64,000 nucleotides of DNA from Thamnaconus septentrionalis (taxonomy: Eukaryota; Chordata; Actinopteri; Tetraodontiformes; Monacanthidae): the NCBI GenBank assembly GCA_009823395.1, contig CM020501.1:11237861-11301860 (forward strand), written 5' to 3'. Below are positions 14,801 through 25,799 of this stretch, in pieces. Below the pieces are notes generated by a model. That model was not told the DNA's origin and did no database searches. It was given only the letters and a program-made list of their open reading frames with translations. Numbering within the stretch: the first letter of the stretch is position 1; the number at the start of each line of letters is the position of its first letter. A program made the translations under genes and the position numbers.

Positions 14801-17800
14801 CAAACAAGGACCACAGAGCAATGGACACAAAGCACAAGAAAAAAAAAAGACTATTCAATTCGTAACACGTAGCATTGTGATACTGTGAATGAGGGGGACG
14901 CGCCAAATGAAGTCCATTTTCTTCCAAAGAATAAGAAATTACCCAGCCAGAAGTAACAGGAGAAGCAGTGACGCTGCTGAGCCACTGCTTCAGGGTGGTG
15001 GGAGCTTTCATCTATTGTGTACACTTTTGTGTGTCCACTTCTCTCGAGCTCCTTTTTAATATAACTGCAGTTTATTTTGTGAGTGAAATCATTTCAACGT
15101 GGAATAATTTGCCTCCAGGGGACAACGGCAGATATGAACAACAAAAAAGTGGGACAGTTGGCTGCTTGTTTTCATGTTCCATTTATCGATGTTATCTAAC
15201 AGTAATAAGCATCGCTAAGCTGTCACAGAAAAGATAAAGGTCCACTCTTCACTCTTTTAACTTGCTCCACTTTACAGAAAATGCAGGCTCAGACACACAT
15301 TTATAGAATTTGGCCCTCTGTGATGTCACAAAGGGTGCCAATTCCTCCTCTGCTGTGCTATTTAGTTTCAGGAAGAGCTATAAAACAAAAATACCAGAAG
15401 CAACACTCCTCTTTGAAGGCATAGTAGTGACACTCTGAAGTTCATTCCATCGGCCAATTACACGTCAGCAGGAAATGGAAGTCTGCCAAGCTCCAAAGTA
15501 AACAAACAGACTCAATGTAGTAGCAGAGTGTGAAGAATATGGGTCAAGCCCACATAATATTGGTCATTATGATGCGACATTGCTGGAGAGCTTCGAATAT
15601 TTTTATTCCTTTTTATGATCGAGCCGATCCAAAAGCATATAAAATTCCAAGGGCGGCATGTAAAGTGAAATGAAGTGCAATGTAGCAGGCCACCTTTAGA
15701 TTTCCAAAGAAAGTCTGCTTTGCATTTATATGGCGACGATTTTTCCATTACTTTCAATGTTATTATTTATTATTTATTTATTTTCAGTGTTTTTTTCCAA
15801 CATCCCAGCGAGCAATTGCACCCTCCCACTCCCGAACGTGAATGACTGAGTGAGCCACTCCACATTTGAAAGGCAGTGCTGGAAGGTGAAGTGGTGAGAA
15901 ATTATGCATGCAGTGACCATGGAACACTGGAGTGCAGTGGCTACATCCAACGTACGCGTTTCACATTCACTCACCTGCCACTTCATTAAGTACCGGCGTG
16001 CACCGTGGTGTTATCAAATCAGCACCGCAGGGTGAATTTGGACTCTCACAAGTTTAGAATTTCAACTACGCACTACTCTTTGACACCGTCAACACACACT
16101 GACTTCAGAATGGCTGTTGTCCTGAGGAATCATCAAGATGCATGAACGATTGGGTTCCTCTCGTATAACCCGCAAACGGTGTCGATTGTGCTGGCCTACT
16201 AACATATTTAAAACAATGTGAAGCAGTCAAGTGTAACCTCACATTTTATATCTCACATCTCTACAAAGCATAATTTATAGCAGAGTTGATGCATAGATAT
16301 ATCACATTCTAAAGAGTGTATAATTATACAGTGTAAACAATTATCTTTTAGGGAGACAATAGCAGAAAAAAAGACTTTTGGTGATAATCAAAATTGTATT
16401 TAATTTAATTAATCATCAGAAAGACTCTGACTTCGGATGTGCTGACGTATTAATGGTGAATTCATTCACATTAATATTCAAAATGTTGCGGTGCTGGGCG
16501 CTTTAAAGTCTTATCAGGGCCACAAAAGTGACAGCGAACCGTCGGAGAAGGATTTTAATAGCTGCATTTCTAAGAATATCTTCAAAGGGGCAACCTGCGA
16601 AGCCTTTCTTCTAAACAAAGACTGGCGGGCATTTTGTTTTGTTTTTTTTTTACACTGCATTAAGTGTGTTAATGCCTTGGCAGTGTTCTGATAATCACAT
16701 CGTTCCCTTTGTTTGCCTGAGAGCACAAGTTTGGCTGCATTATTATGCAGAAACAGCAGATAACATATGGAGATAGTTGGCCTGTGCCACCCCATGCTGA
16801 GTCGGATTAAAACTTTCTTCTACGCAAATGAACATCATTTATCTTGTACTGTGCCATGAGCATGGTGCAGTGGGGGGCTCAATGGGGGGTTGGTATAAAC
16901 AAGAGAAAAGGAAAACTTCATAATTAGGATTTACTGTGATTTTATTTTTTATGCAACGTCAAAGAAGATTATTCGGATTATGTCAAAAATGTCAATTTTC
17001 CCTGCCATTAAACTCCTTTTCTCTAGTCCACTCAGTTGAATGAGGGTCAGTAGATTGACTTGAAAAGCGACCTCGCTCCAAAACCAAACTAACAGTCCAG
17101 TCGTGAGCTTATTTTCTTGTAAAGAGAGGAAAAAGGGGAGCCAAATATAGTCCCTAAAGGTCGGATTTAACGTTTTGTTTTTTTAGTCATTATTATCCAG
17201 TGCCAAAGAAGCTCAGAATGTTTAACAATCCAATCTTCACAGAAAGTCTTTTTTAGTCCTGTTGATTTTTTTTTTCTTATTCCTTAACCAAATACTCAAG
17301 TAAAGTGTTCACTGTCCAACATTAAGCAAATAAAGTGGCCTTGTAGCGTTAAATAAAGGGGTGTCTCTGAAATGTGCAGTGTTTATCTTCCAGCGTTGCA
17401 CAGTGGCTGCTACTGTCAACACAAGGAAAAGGCTGGTCAGGAAATGGTCCTCATTAGGCAGCGGGGCTTTAGGTAAATACTTCAGACTTTCACAGCTCCA
17501 CTGGCAGACTCAGGTCGTCCGCTTCTCAAATGAGATGCTCAAACTTAATTGTTGCGCTGGAATGCGATTGATTGACCTCATGGCTTCCCCTCTGAAAAAT
17601 CTTTATGTGGTCTCTGTCTGGAATAAAATAGGAGCATTAACCAGAGCCGTGTTGAAGAATGAATGTTCTCTGTTAATGCGCAGCGACGGCCAGGATGCAG
17701 ATATCGGAGGGGATGTTTTGTCCACGATTATGTGGGGGAGAGGGTAAACAGACTCGCTGTATGACAAAGCAGAAAGACCCACTATTTTTTCAATGTTTGC

Positions 17801-20800
17801 CTTCAAAGCAGTCATGGCCATGTGTATTAAGAGGACTGCCTTGTGGTAACAGTCACTCTCTCTCTTACGCTTGCCATCGTCATTGCACTTTTCTGAAGAA
17901 AGGGAAGATGTTATTGATGTATGTTCTGGGCATGTGTCATTTTCACATCTACCTTGGAAGCAATGACTTTTCTTACCTGTTGCCCTTCAGAGTTAAACAA
18001 AGAGGCTAAATGAGAAATTTTGCAACATGTACTAAGAATTAATGCAAATCATGAGATTAAAATACAAAAGTCAATGTGACTCGATGACAACTTGGGTCAC
18101 TCTTTGGCCTTTTCCGAAGGAAGGCAAAATCTCGCTCTGCAACCACTCAAACTTTTGTCCATATATTCAATAAATCACATCACTCCATCGCCGATGGAGA
18201 TGAGATGCTCTGTTAGAATGAAGGCAGGTTACAATGTTAACCCTGAATAGGGTCAAGGACGATGCAATACGCGTCTCGCAACACAATTGTTTTCAGTTTC
18301 CTGTGGTTTGAATTTGTCGTTTCCTCTAGACAGAGGAAACTATTGTAAAAGCTACTGGATATTAGCACAAGATGTAAATTAGGCCAAGGAATGAGTCATT
18401 CTGTAAAAAAACAGTGAGACATTATTAAGGTTTATCTGTCTATCAACTGTACAAAAAAACACTATGATGTATTTGGTTTAAATTTGTTTTTTAGGTCATA
18501 TTGGATATACTGGTTGTTGCATAAAAAAAAGAAAACGAACCCTCACCAACGTTTTTCGGCGTTGCCTTTGACATCCCGAAACTTTCTGTGAAACCTTGAT
18601 GACTTTTGCATGATTCAATGGAACATTTGTGATTTCAAATGTCAATCCAATAACCCCGCTGCCACTGCCGTGCGAACGCACACAAGCCTTTAACATTTAC
18701 CTTCAGTGGCTTGCAGCCAGGCGCCGCCTGCCTTCTCTTGCCCAAAATGTACCATGACATTACCTAATGTCTCAACAGCTTACGGGTTACTGCGTCTGCG
18801 TTTTGACATCGAGAACAGCACGAGTCCTGCGTTTATGTTTTCCTGGGAGCACTACAATGGCCCCTCTTTGAATACTGAAGCAAACTGGCTGAAATCCCTC
18901 AAAATGGACTCCTTTGTTACTCCCAATATTCATTTAGACTCTGCACACCTCCTCTTCATTCCACAGTATTTTCTTGTTATCCTACTCCTGAGGAACAACC
19001 TGTTAACCTTGAGACTCAATCAATCAAACTAGATAGTTGAATGTATGTGGAAATAAAAGGTTTTGCTATATTATGTATTAAAACGTGTCCAGATATCAAA
19101 TTTGCAAAAATATATATTATTTTGTATTTTCTCCAACCAGATAAGCCTCCTGAAATAATCAATGTCACAAAACAAGTGGACTGCACACGGAAGCCTCACG
19201 AGTCGGAGGAACGTAACTTTGAATGACATTCAGTGCCAGACAACATTGTTTAGTCCAACCTCTATGGACGGACAGGTCTTTAGGAATAGGAGATTCAAAG
19301 GCCCAGCAGAGAGCACTGTGATGTCAATTAAAAGGTTATATTGTGTTTACCTTTGAGAAGTGTGTCTCGCTAGAGCAGACCAGAGATAAACACCTTCAGG
19401 GTGCTGTTCAGAGGAGCATTATTTGCTTTAGTTTAAATATTCACACCATTGTATTGCATCCAGCAGGAACCTGTCCAGAAGGAGCAGGAGTACTATCAGC
19501 ATTTCATTACACCGACTACAGTGGAGGGAAGATAGCACTCCAGGGGGGCTAATATTCCTTCCTGTTCAGCCAGAGTCTTTGCTCCGCTCTGCCACCACTG
19601 GTTTCACACAGGAAGTTTCTCAGTTGTCTTGGTCAGTATTGCTAGTATTGACATAGAGGCAGAATGTATAGGGCTAAAAAATGTGAAGTTGACAGTTTGG
19701 CAGCACTTTTTCTAAAAAGTAATATTCTTATTCATTTTAACAATTTTAAAGACCTCTGCTATTTGACCAATCCTGCCCCCAGTTTCCTCCAACATACCCA
19801 GACGTCATCTGTTGTGAGCTGTTAGTGTTTATACAAAAAACAAAGTCACGTAGGCCAACTAGGCAGACATGTGAAAGCCCTGAAAGGTCCTGTCACTGCC
19901 CATGGAAAACCAAGTAGAAATCAACCGCATGAAACAAATTGTCTCAGCCACGAGATCCAAAATCAGGTGAACGAAAAAGAATCTTTGACCAGGGACATGA
20001 AAATACCATGCGGGACTATTTTTATACTACTACAAAGCAGCAGAAAGCAGCAGCTTCACAAATACCTGAAGATCTGTGCTGCCTTGCACCCTGCAGTCTC
20101 CTGGGCGCCTCATCTTACTGAAAACCGTTGAAAGCTGGGGGCCATGTTCTTGTTTGTCGGCAGACAGCGGGAGTTAAGAAATGATAGGTACATTATCTGA
20201 TCCGCCTGGGGGCTAAATAATGGTACACGGGTGCTGCTGGGGAGATGCGACGGTTTCCTTGACAGAAAGACAGAAAACAGTCACCCCCCCGTTACAATCG
20301 ATTTGTTGCAACCACTTACAGCAGCATGCGGCCATGATTAGACCTGCTCGGTCACCCTCAATGCAGCCATTGCGTTGACATTTTGAGAATTGTCAATAGG
20401 ATACCACAGCCAAAACCGTGCGGTCTTGGGGAACCTTTGGGGAATGCTTTGTTTAGACAAATAATAAGGTCAACCACAGACACAAGCATTGCTGCTGAAG
20501 TAGAAATTTAAAAAAGAAATCACATGGTCATTAAGAACGGTCCTCAAGGTCTTCAATCTGCTTTGGGCAAGAGTGGCGAGAGATAAAAGAAGTGTGACCG
20601 CAGAATTGGGGCTGATGCGACAGATAACTGGTTGGCGCAGATAGTATTTCAGTCATGTGTCAGATTAGAGGGCTCTTTGTTACTGCCAGAGAGGGCAAAG
20701 CAGGCCTGCAGAGAGGACAAGGATCGCCCTCGCGCCCCAACAGCTTACGGTATTGTGGGCGGTTGAAGGCAAAGATTGTGCGAATGCCGCATTCCTCCCT

Positions 20801-23800
20801 GCATCACATACACGCTGGCGAGGACCGACCATCATGACGGTCTTGGCCGGAACAACATTGTGATTACAGTGTTTATTGATGTGAAAAGAAGCACATCACG
20901 GGGAATTCTTACCTACCTACCCACTGCCTCCACCACGTATCCAGAGAGGCTGTGTAAATATATTTATAATGAAACCATTAAATGGTTTTCCAAATTGCAA
21001 AAAGATACAAATAGCTAAAGCAGCTCACAAGGTTGACAATTAACCTGAGTGGGGCAACTTTAATATGGTCGGAGGTAGAAAAAAAAAGCACCACTGCGGA
21101 TGTATTAAAATTGCATTGGGGATAATAATTAACCTAACTTGTGAAAAAAATGACAGAGGCCACTTCTCGGTTATTACATCATAGGAAACTGTGGCCTACA
21201 TAGGAGACTGCCAAACGTAAACCGATCACGAGATGAGATTTTTATCAGTTGAAATTTTTAATACCTGGTGAATAATGAATAAGGAGAATCTGTGCCCCCT
21301 GCCTGTGCTTCGTGCGGTAAAGGTTGCGAGAGAACTATTTTAAGCGGCACAAAGACGACACAGTTTAGAACAATTAATTCCACCCATGACAGCCAATCTC
21401 AGAGGAGAATCCTCTCCGTCAACATCGGTACGATCAAATGGTACACAGGCAACAAGAAGCCAGAAACCCAGCGTGTTGAGTCAAAGACCGACACCTTCGA
21501 ATAGAGACAAGTTTAAATTAAGAACTAGTAATGTATTCACTCTTTCTGGAGACGCCTTTGAAGGGAACCCAGTACCGCATTTAACGTAAACTTTAGCATT
21601 CCGAAAACATAACACTTTTTATTGCAATGCAAAAGAGAAGTAAACTGACTCACATTCATTTTCTGAGTGTGTTCAACCAAATGATGAACAATGTAAAATA
21701 GTGTAGTGTGATTCATTAGAGTGCAAAGTCAGAGAGTGGATGTTGGTCTGCAAGGATTTATTAATTTGTACTTGCATTAAATATATGCAAGGCAAATGAT
21801 GTAGACGGCCTTGTTACGAACCTAACTCACGTCCACGGCTCGGCTTCCTGGGAACACTTATTACTACCTTCACCATCATACTTCACACCTGTCACAAAGT
21901 AAACTACAAAAACAAAGCTATGTGATGCAGCAACACATTTGACCTTCTGTTGCCCTGCACCACATGACCTTGCATTCAGGTGAAGCCAAAGTTCCATTCC
22001 GCACACCCGTAAATGTAACCTCTTCTAACGAACAGAACTCATGTGCATGGAAGTCAGCTTAGTTCAGAATAGTACAGAGACCTGAGGACTCCATGCTTCA
22101 CTTCCTCAAAGACGCAAACGTGAACATTAGCATCAGTTTAGCCTCACATTAGCATGTAAAGCTTGACTTTTAGTACTTGGAGGATGTCACTGTTGAATGA
22201 CATGACAATGATTTTCATGCCAAATAAGTCTCTTTTAGTGTGGACTTTGACTTGCAAAAAACGTTATAAATCATTCCCAGTAATGTCTGTCACAGACAAA
22301 CCAATCACAACCACGTGGTATTGCTGCTCTCTGCAAATTTCATCATGTCATACCCCGCCCCCCAGCACACACACCACCCCCAAAAAACGCATTGCCACTT
22401 CCTGCTGAACTGTTGTTCACATAGCTTGCTCACAGCGCAGGAGCTCGCTCAAACTAACCGCATACCTCTCAAAGTGAACACGACTGGTAGATGAAGTCAA
22501 ACATTTACTAAGCCCGTTTTTCTCACCAGCTTCTCTCGAGGGTTGGCAGACTGAACTAGGGCAAAAATCCAGGTGACCGTTGGACCTCAGGTTTGCAAGG
22601 CAACCACATATCTACAGTAGCTTATTTGGCTGTGATATATTCAGTTTGGTATAAAAGTAGGTGCAAATTCTACTGCTCTCCACCATTAACTTGGTGTTTT
22701 AGCTCAAAGTTTTGTTATATTTATTGCCAAGTCAAACAACTAAAATAAGCATGGACATTAGTAAAGGACCACAGTTGTCACTGGCATTGCTAATCCTTTA
22801 TGATTATTATCACTGGTGTGTCAATTCAGTCTGGAATGTAAAAATGAAAACTGGCCTTATTTCCAGTACATTTGATATACAATCTTCATTAAAACAACAA
22901 AGGGTGTTTTCTCTTATTCTGGCAAAAACCCTTGAACTTAGAATGAGTTAGTTTTATTGTTCATATACACCCACACAAGCCTGACAAGTGGCCTAAACGA
23001 ACATGACAACACCATTGTGTGTGGACAAAGACACAAAAGACATGTCAGCTCCAAACACGACAAGCTAATAAGTCATTTTTCTGGTTTGTGATAGGTTTGC
23101 TTTGCAAATTGAACAAGTTGGTTGTAGATGGCCCGTCAAGCATGCGGCAATAGCAGGGCCAAGACTGTTAAATTTACACGTTTGTGGTCTGATGGTGAAG
23201 ACTACTGACCAGTGTCATATTGAGATTTTCAAGGATTCTCTTGAGGCAACTGTGCAGGCTTTTAGGAAACACGGTGAGAATGAAGAAATCTGCAAATGAG
23301 ACACCAGTGATTTAGCAGAAGACTCTGGCCTATCCGAGAATAATTAATCATGATATCATCCAAGCAGAGGGAGATCAGAAAATGTGAAGGGCAGAAGAGA
23401 CGGCGTGCGGGGCGGAAGGTGAAAGGAAATAAATGGTGCCATTTCTCAAGTCTGCAAAGTGAACGTGGCAGCAGCTCAAGATCGAGTCAGAAGCCAGGCA
23501 CTACAGTGGAGTCTCTGCATGCCAATTTAGCAGTCAAACAGTCACCTTTTTGTACCACTATTTTTTTGAGATGAGATTAAGAAAAAGGATGATGGAAGAA
23601 GCAGGACTGAAGAATTCTGCTTTGTGATCTTTTTATCCAACACTTGGTTCTATTAATATCAATCACATGCTTAAAATAAATAAAGATGTTAATCAATCAA
23701 GACAAAGGAATCCGCAACCATTAAACAAATATTATAAACTATCAATAATTATAGTTTACCATGTTGAAATTTTCCCTCATAGATGGAAGCTCTGGGTACA

Positions 23801-24936
23801 ATGAAGCACCGCAGCCCCATGAGGACAAGCGGTGTCTCTACTCCAGTGCCGCTTGTCTACGCTGTGGGGGTTGGGGTCCGAGTAGATTTTGACACTACAA
23901 ACATGGAGGATGAGCTTCAATTTTCCCCCAAAAATGCCTCCATTGTGTTGCCACAGTGACAAAGCAGTTCTGCAGGTTTCACCTTCACCTCTCCTCCCTT
24001 CCTTCCTCCCTCCCGCCTGCCCAACCCGTAACGCTACACTTCCTCTTTGGCGGCAGTTTCATTCATTGCTGAGCGTGACCTAAAACGTCATGTCACAACT
24101 GCTGCTACCTGAGGGCTATCAGAGGTGCTGTGCTGGCAGACAAAGTAGCGTAGGACTTTAAGTTTGCCAACAGGTAGTGGACTCATGAGACCCCACAGAC
24201 GCTCTGCCTGTCCTGGATCTGTCACTGAAAAAAGCAGCCAGCAAAATCGTTTGTGACATGACGATTCCTGTCACACCCCTCATCATAGTCACTCCATCCT
24301 GCGAACAGTTATTAATCAGCACTGTGTGAAGAAGACTATGAGGGAAAAATAGTCTGTACTCAGCATTAAAGTAGTTTCAAACTCCAGAGTAAATACCACA
24401 TATGGCCAAGAGAGACAATCTGGGGCCATAATCTTACTGTACTTTTCACACAATTTGTGTACTTTAAACTAACACTAGTAAGCATTTCATTCAACTTGAT
24501 AAAATGCCATGAGTAGCGTAGTTTACATTTACAACAGTTGACAATGGGTGTAAGGACACAGTGAAATCACAGCTGCTTTAACGACTTAAAGAAAAAGAAT
24601 CATCAACGCCTCTGCGTGCAGATGAGGAGTGATGTCAGACTTTAAACAAACGCTGCCACTGTCACTGTGTCAACGTCGGTAACGCGCCGTGACAGTGCTG
24701 CCGTCTGAAAGGCCTATTCTAAGCGGCTGTAATCAGCTTACCAGGTTGAGCACAGTCTCCACAATGTCTCGGTTGGAAACTTCCCCAACTTCCACCAGGC
24801 CGGCGAGCACGGCGAATTTCATCCTTATCCCCCTGATGGGTACTCCGGGGTTGAGCGCCATGGGGCCTGATCTTCCGTCCTTCTCATCACCTGGCTGCGC
24901 GGCGCCCGCTCCCGCTCCGGTCTCCTGGCTAGCCAT
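1..24936 (-). CDS. lrba: lrba, 5' part (LPS-responsive beige-like anchor protein), partial at left edge
   Basis: Coding exons in transcript order are 24742-24936, 11388-11619, 9421-9521, 8455-8550, 7929-8050, 7281-7407, 6584-6703, 5292-5438, 4231-4428, (optional 4107-4148), 2741-2874, 1430-1538, 1079-1231, 235-403 and 1-58. All junctions are GT-AG and the phases chain without a stop, giving about 653 residues. LRBA is a large cytosolic BEACH-family protein that protects membrane cargo such as CTLA4 from lysosomal sorting. Seen here: a short variable N-terminus, the conserved [11 protein letters not shown] segment, a ConA/LamG-like domain at about residues 209-380, and the start of the helical-repeat region. 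The PH, BEACH and WD40 domains must lie left of the window. I prefer lrba over its paralogue nbea because of [22 protein letters not shown] and the VNPQDRSG stretch, and because of the rps3a/sh3d19 neighbours. Start: the only ATG before the conserved block, in CpG-rich sequence. Confidence 0.93.
235..403 (-). CDS. lrba: lrba coding exon 13
   Basis: It encodes [20 protein letters not shown] followed by [20 protein letters not shown] and [16 protein letters not shown], ending in phase 1 at the donor GTGAGC. The acceptor is TTTTCAAAG. Confidence 0.94.
404..1078 (-). other. lrba intron between exons 12 and 13
   Basis: AT-leaning intron with no recognised gene or repeat family. Short open frames here show no family resemblance. 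Confidence 0.6.
1079..1231 (-). CDS. lrba: lrba coding exon 12
   Basis: It encodes [20 protein letters not shown] followed by [20 protein letters not shown] and [11 protein letters not shown]. Fifty-one codons, phase 0. The acceptor is GCTTCAG and the donor GTATCA. Confidence 0.92.
1430..1538 (-). CDS. lrba: lrba coding exon 11
   Basis: It encodes [20 protein letters not shown] followed by [17 protein letters not shown]; the first C codon is shared with exon 10. The acceptor has a long T-rich tract ending in TTTGCAG. The donor is GTGAGG, phase 0. Confidence 0.92.
1539..2740 (-). other. lrba intron between exons 10 and 11
   Basis: It contains a GA-rich tract at about 1584-1632 just upstream of the T-rich acceptor of exon 11. 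Nothing else is recognised. Confidence 0.6.
1584..1632. repeat. (GA)n-rich microsatellite
   Basis: Runs of GA with minor interruptions, read directly. Confidence 0.9.
2741..2874 (-). CDS. lrba: lrba coding exon 10
   Basis: It encodes [20 protein letters not shown] followed by [20 protein letters not shown] and DTSV. The acceptor is GTCTGCAG and the donor GTAAAC, ending in phase 2. This starts the helical-repeat (DUF4704-like) region. Confidence 0.92.
2875..4106 (-). other. lrba intron downstream of the candidate cassette exon
   Basis: AT-rich, with a CpG-bearing block at about 3600-3790 holding paired ACAAAG/CTTTGA TCF/LEF-like words. It has no coding signal. Confidence 0.55.
4107..4148 (-). 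CDS. lrba: candidate 42-nt cassette exon of lrba
   Basis: A 42-nt stretch encodes [14 protein letters not shown] in phase 0-0. It is preceded by a nine-T tract and TCCCAG, and followed by the donor GTAATA. It sits between exon 9 (…HALMLQ) and the DVKAV exon, which also join directly in phase 0, so it would add 14 residues without breaking the frame. I do not recognise the peptide in canonical LRBA or NBEA. It may be a regulated exon or a chance splice-like stretch. Confidence 0.4.
4231..4428 (-). CDS. lrba: lrba coding exon 9
   Basis: It encodes [20 protein letters not shown] and on through [20 protein letters not shown] to [13 protein letters not shown]. Sixty-six codons, phase 0 at both ends, which permits an in-frame cassette exon after it. 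The donor is GTAATA. Confidence 0.94.
4429..5291 (-). other. lrba intron between exons 8 and 9
   Basis: Noncoding and AT-rich. A stretch at about 4850-5180 has repeat-like wording that I could not assign to a family. Confidence 0.5.
5292..5438 (-). CDS. lrba: lrba coding exon 8 (end of ConA/LamG-like domain)
   Basis: It encodes [20 protein letters not shown] followed by [20 protein letters not shown] and IYQLGPGYQ. Forty-nine codons, phase 0. The [14 protein letters not shown] block is near invariant in LRBA/NBEA. Confidence 0.94.
5439..6583 (-). other. lrba intron between exons 7 and 8
   Basis: Holds the (GT)n microsatellite at 5839-5884. Otherwise nothing recognised. Confidence 0.6.
5839..5884. 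repeat. (GT)n microsatellite
   Basis: About 23 uninterrupted GT units in an lrba intron. Confidence 0.97.
6584..6703 (-). CDS. lrba: lrba coding exon 7 (ConA/LamG-like domain)
   Basis: It encodes [20 protein letters not shown] followed by [20 protein letters not shown]. Forty codons, phase 0 at both ends. The acceptor is TTCTTTCAG and the donor GTAAGC. Confidence 0.93.
6704..7280 (-). other. lrba intron between exons 6 and 7
   Basis: It includes a short run of degenerate GCAGT/GTGC-type units around 6970-7010. No other feature. Confidence 0.5.
7281..7407 (-). CDS. lrba: lrba coding exon 6 (ConA/LamG-like domain)
   Basis: It encodes [20 protein letters not shown] followed by [20 protein letters not shown]. 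The leading C codon is split across the junction with exon 5. The donor GTACGA is in phase 0. Confidence 0.92.
7408..7928 (-). other. lrba intron between exons 5 and 6
   Basis: Nothing recognised beyond simple T-rich tracts. Confidence 0.5.
7929..8050 (-). CDS. lrba: lrba coding exon 5 (ConA/LamG-like domain)
   Basis: It encodes [20 protein letters not shown] followed by [20 protein letters not shown]. This opens the concanavalin-A/laminin-G-like jelly-roll domain found N-terminally in LRBA and NBEA. It ends in phase 2 at the donor GTGGGT. Confidence 0.93.
8455..8550 (-). CDS. lrba: lrba coding exon 4
   Basis: It encodes 32 residues, [20 protein letters not shown] followed by [10 protein letters not shown], and leads into the ConA-like domain. 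The acceptor ends CCAAAG and the donor is GTGAGT; phase is 0 at both ends. The only long open frame at this locus is a different, unrelated one. Confidence 0.88.
8551..9420 (-). other. lrba intron between exons 3 and 4
   Basis: It begins with a short CA repeat (about 8563-8582). No coding signal. Confidence 0.5.
9421..9521 (-). CDS. lrba: lrba coding exon 3
   Basis: It encodes [20 protein letters not shown] and continues [14 protein letters not shown]. The acceptor is AACTTGCAG and the donor GTGAGT, ending in phase 0. The FFSKLQG form is LRBA-like rather than NBEA-like. Confidence 0.93.
9522..11387 (-). other. lrba intron between exons 2 and 3
   Basis: It contains a long poly-T run at about 9945-9963 and the hAT-like repeat next to exon 2. 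The rest is unassigned. Confidence 0.55.
10991..11352. mobile_element. hAT-like nonautonomous element (MITE), candidate
   Basis: The left end reads AGGCATGGGCAATCTACGGC then TCGGGGGCC. The right end, read on the other strand, starts GGGGTGGGCCAACTTTTTGA and continues to GGGGCC, so the two are imperfect terminal inverted repeats in the style of vertebrate hAT elements. The ~360-bp interior has no transposase frame. I could not find a clean 8-bp target duplication, so the limits are approximate. It lies about 35 bp inside the intron from the lrba exon 2 donor. Confidence 0.5.
11388..11619 (-). CDS. lrba: lrba coding exon 2
   Basis: It encodes [20 protein letters not shown] and on through [20 protein letters not shown] to TDSMIA, a family hallmark segment. 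The acceptor is CTTCTCAG and the donor GTACTG, ending in phase 1. It is unusually GC-rich for the region. A hAT-like repeat lies about 35 bp past its donor. Confidence 0.93.
11620..24741 (-). other. lrba intron 1 (13.1 kb)
   Basis: A long first intron with no nested gene recognised on either strand; all open frames are short and unlike known families. GC-balanced islands inside AT-rich surroundings, notably 14040-14290 and 20640-20840, are candidates for regulatory elements. Short GTGGGT and CA repeats lie at about 12464-12490 and 14670-14705. A 9-bp inverted repeat lies at 23824-23857. Confidence 0.55.
14040..14290. promoter_or_regulatory. candidate conserved noncoding element in lrba intron 1
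   Basis: A GC-balanced block within AT-rich intron, with an 8-bp dyad GGCCTCGG (14094-14101) / CCGAGGCC (14120-14127) and no coding signal. Position in a long first intron fits an enhancer, but conservation cannot be seen from one sequence. Confidence 0.25.
24742..24936 (-). CDS. lrba: lrba coding exon 1 (start codon)
   Basis: It encodes 65 residues beginning [19 protein letters not shown] and ending in [15 protein letters not shown], followed by the donor GTAAGC. The first ~25 residues are low-complexity and variable; the [13 protein letters not shown] block is strongly conserved in the LRBA/NBEA family. It ends in phase 0. Confidence 0.93.
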
Positions 24937-25688
24937 TGCTAAGGCAGGAAGGACGGGGACAGGTGGCGTTCACAGGTGAGGCACCTGTTCCACGACGGTG
25001 TCAGAGCGGCTGGTGTCGGAGGAGGAGGAGGGAGGGAAGGAGAGGGGGAAAGAAGAGAAAGATAGGGCTCTATCTCCCCCGCAGCGGAGTTGTTGACGGT
25101 CCACAGACGCACACGGCGAGCGTTTTCCTCCCCATTCAAATCATTTTGAAGCGGGCGAGCCCCCAAAGTGGGCAGCGAGGCGGAATTTTGTTAGCCGTTG
25201 ACACCGCGATACGGGAAATGTCACCGCTCCACTTCACGGTGAACTAGTCCCTCTGTCCCTCCGTAACTTGATAGCGGGCGAATGGATTAAAAAAAACAAC
25301 GTGAGCCGTCTGTGCTTGCAGCAAACGAGGGGAGAATTGTGAGACAGCGCTCGCCCTCCGCCTGCTCCTGGTCCGTCCTCCGGGTCGGTCCAACGGCAAC
25401 AGGGGGATACGGCGACTTTTCTATCTCGGCGCAGCACTGGAAGTTGCTGCTATTGAGTCCAGACACTTGACAGGTAGCGCGCTCGGCACAAGCCGAAAAA
25501 CTCACAGACCGGAGGGGGGCAGGTCCGCCAGTCGCGTCGAAGGAGAGAGGTCCACTCAGCCGCAGCCAGCAAACTCAGCGGACTTGCCTAATTGTCAACC
25601 GCGACCCAGCTACGCTGTATTCTCTTCCTGATATACCCCGGTAGCTTCAGCTCGCCAGCGCCATGACAGTGTAGCCCTTGAGTGAGTA

Positions 25689-25698
25689 GCGCATGCGC
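25689..25698. promoter_or_regulatory. NRF1-type site
   Basis: A perfect GCGCATGCGC palindrome, the classic NRF1 core, at the upstream edge of the lrba CpG-rich region. Confidence 0.55.
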
Positions 25699-25799
25699 AG
25701 TGGGGGAGCTGAGTGAAACTCAGCGCGGCGGGCAGGTGAGCGGCTCAGGTGGCTCCCCGGCGCCGGACACCGAGAGCAGGGGAGGCGCTAACAAACCGC

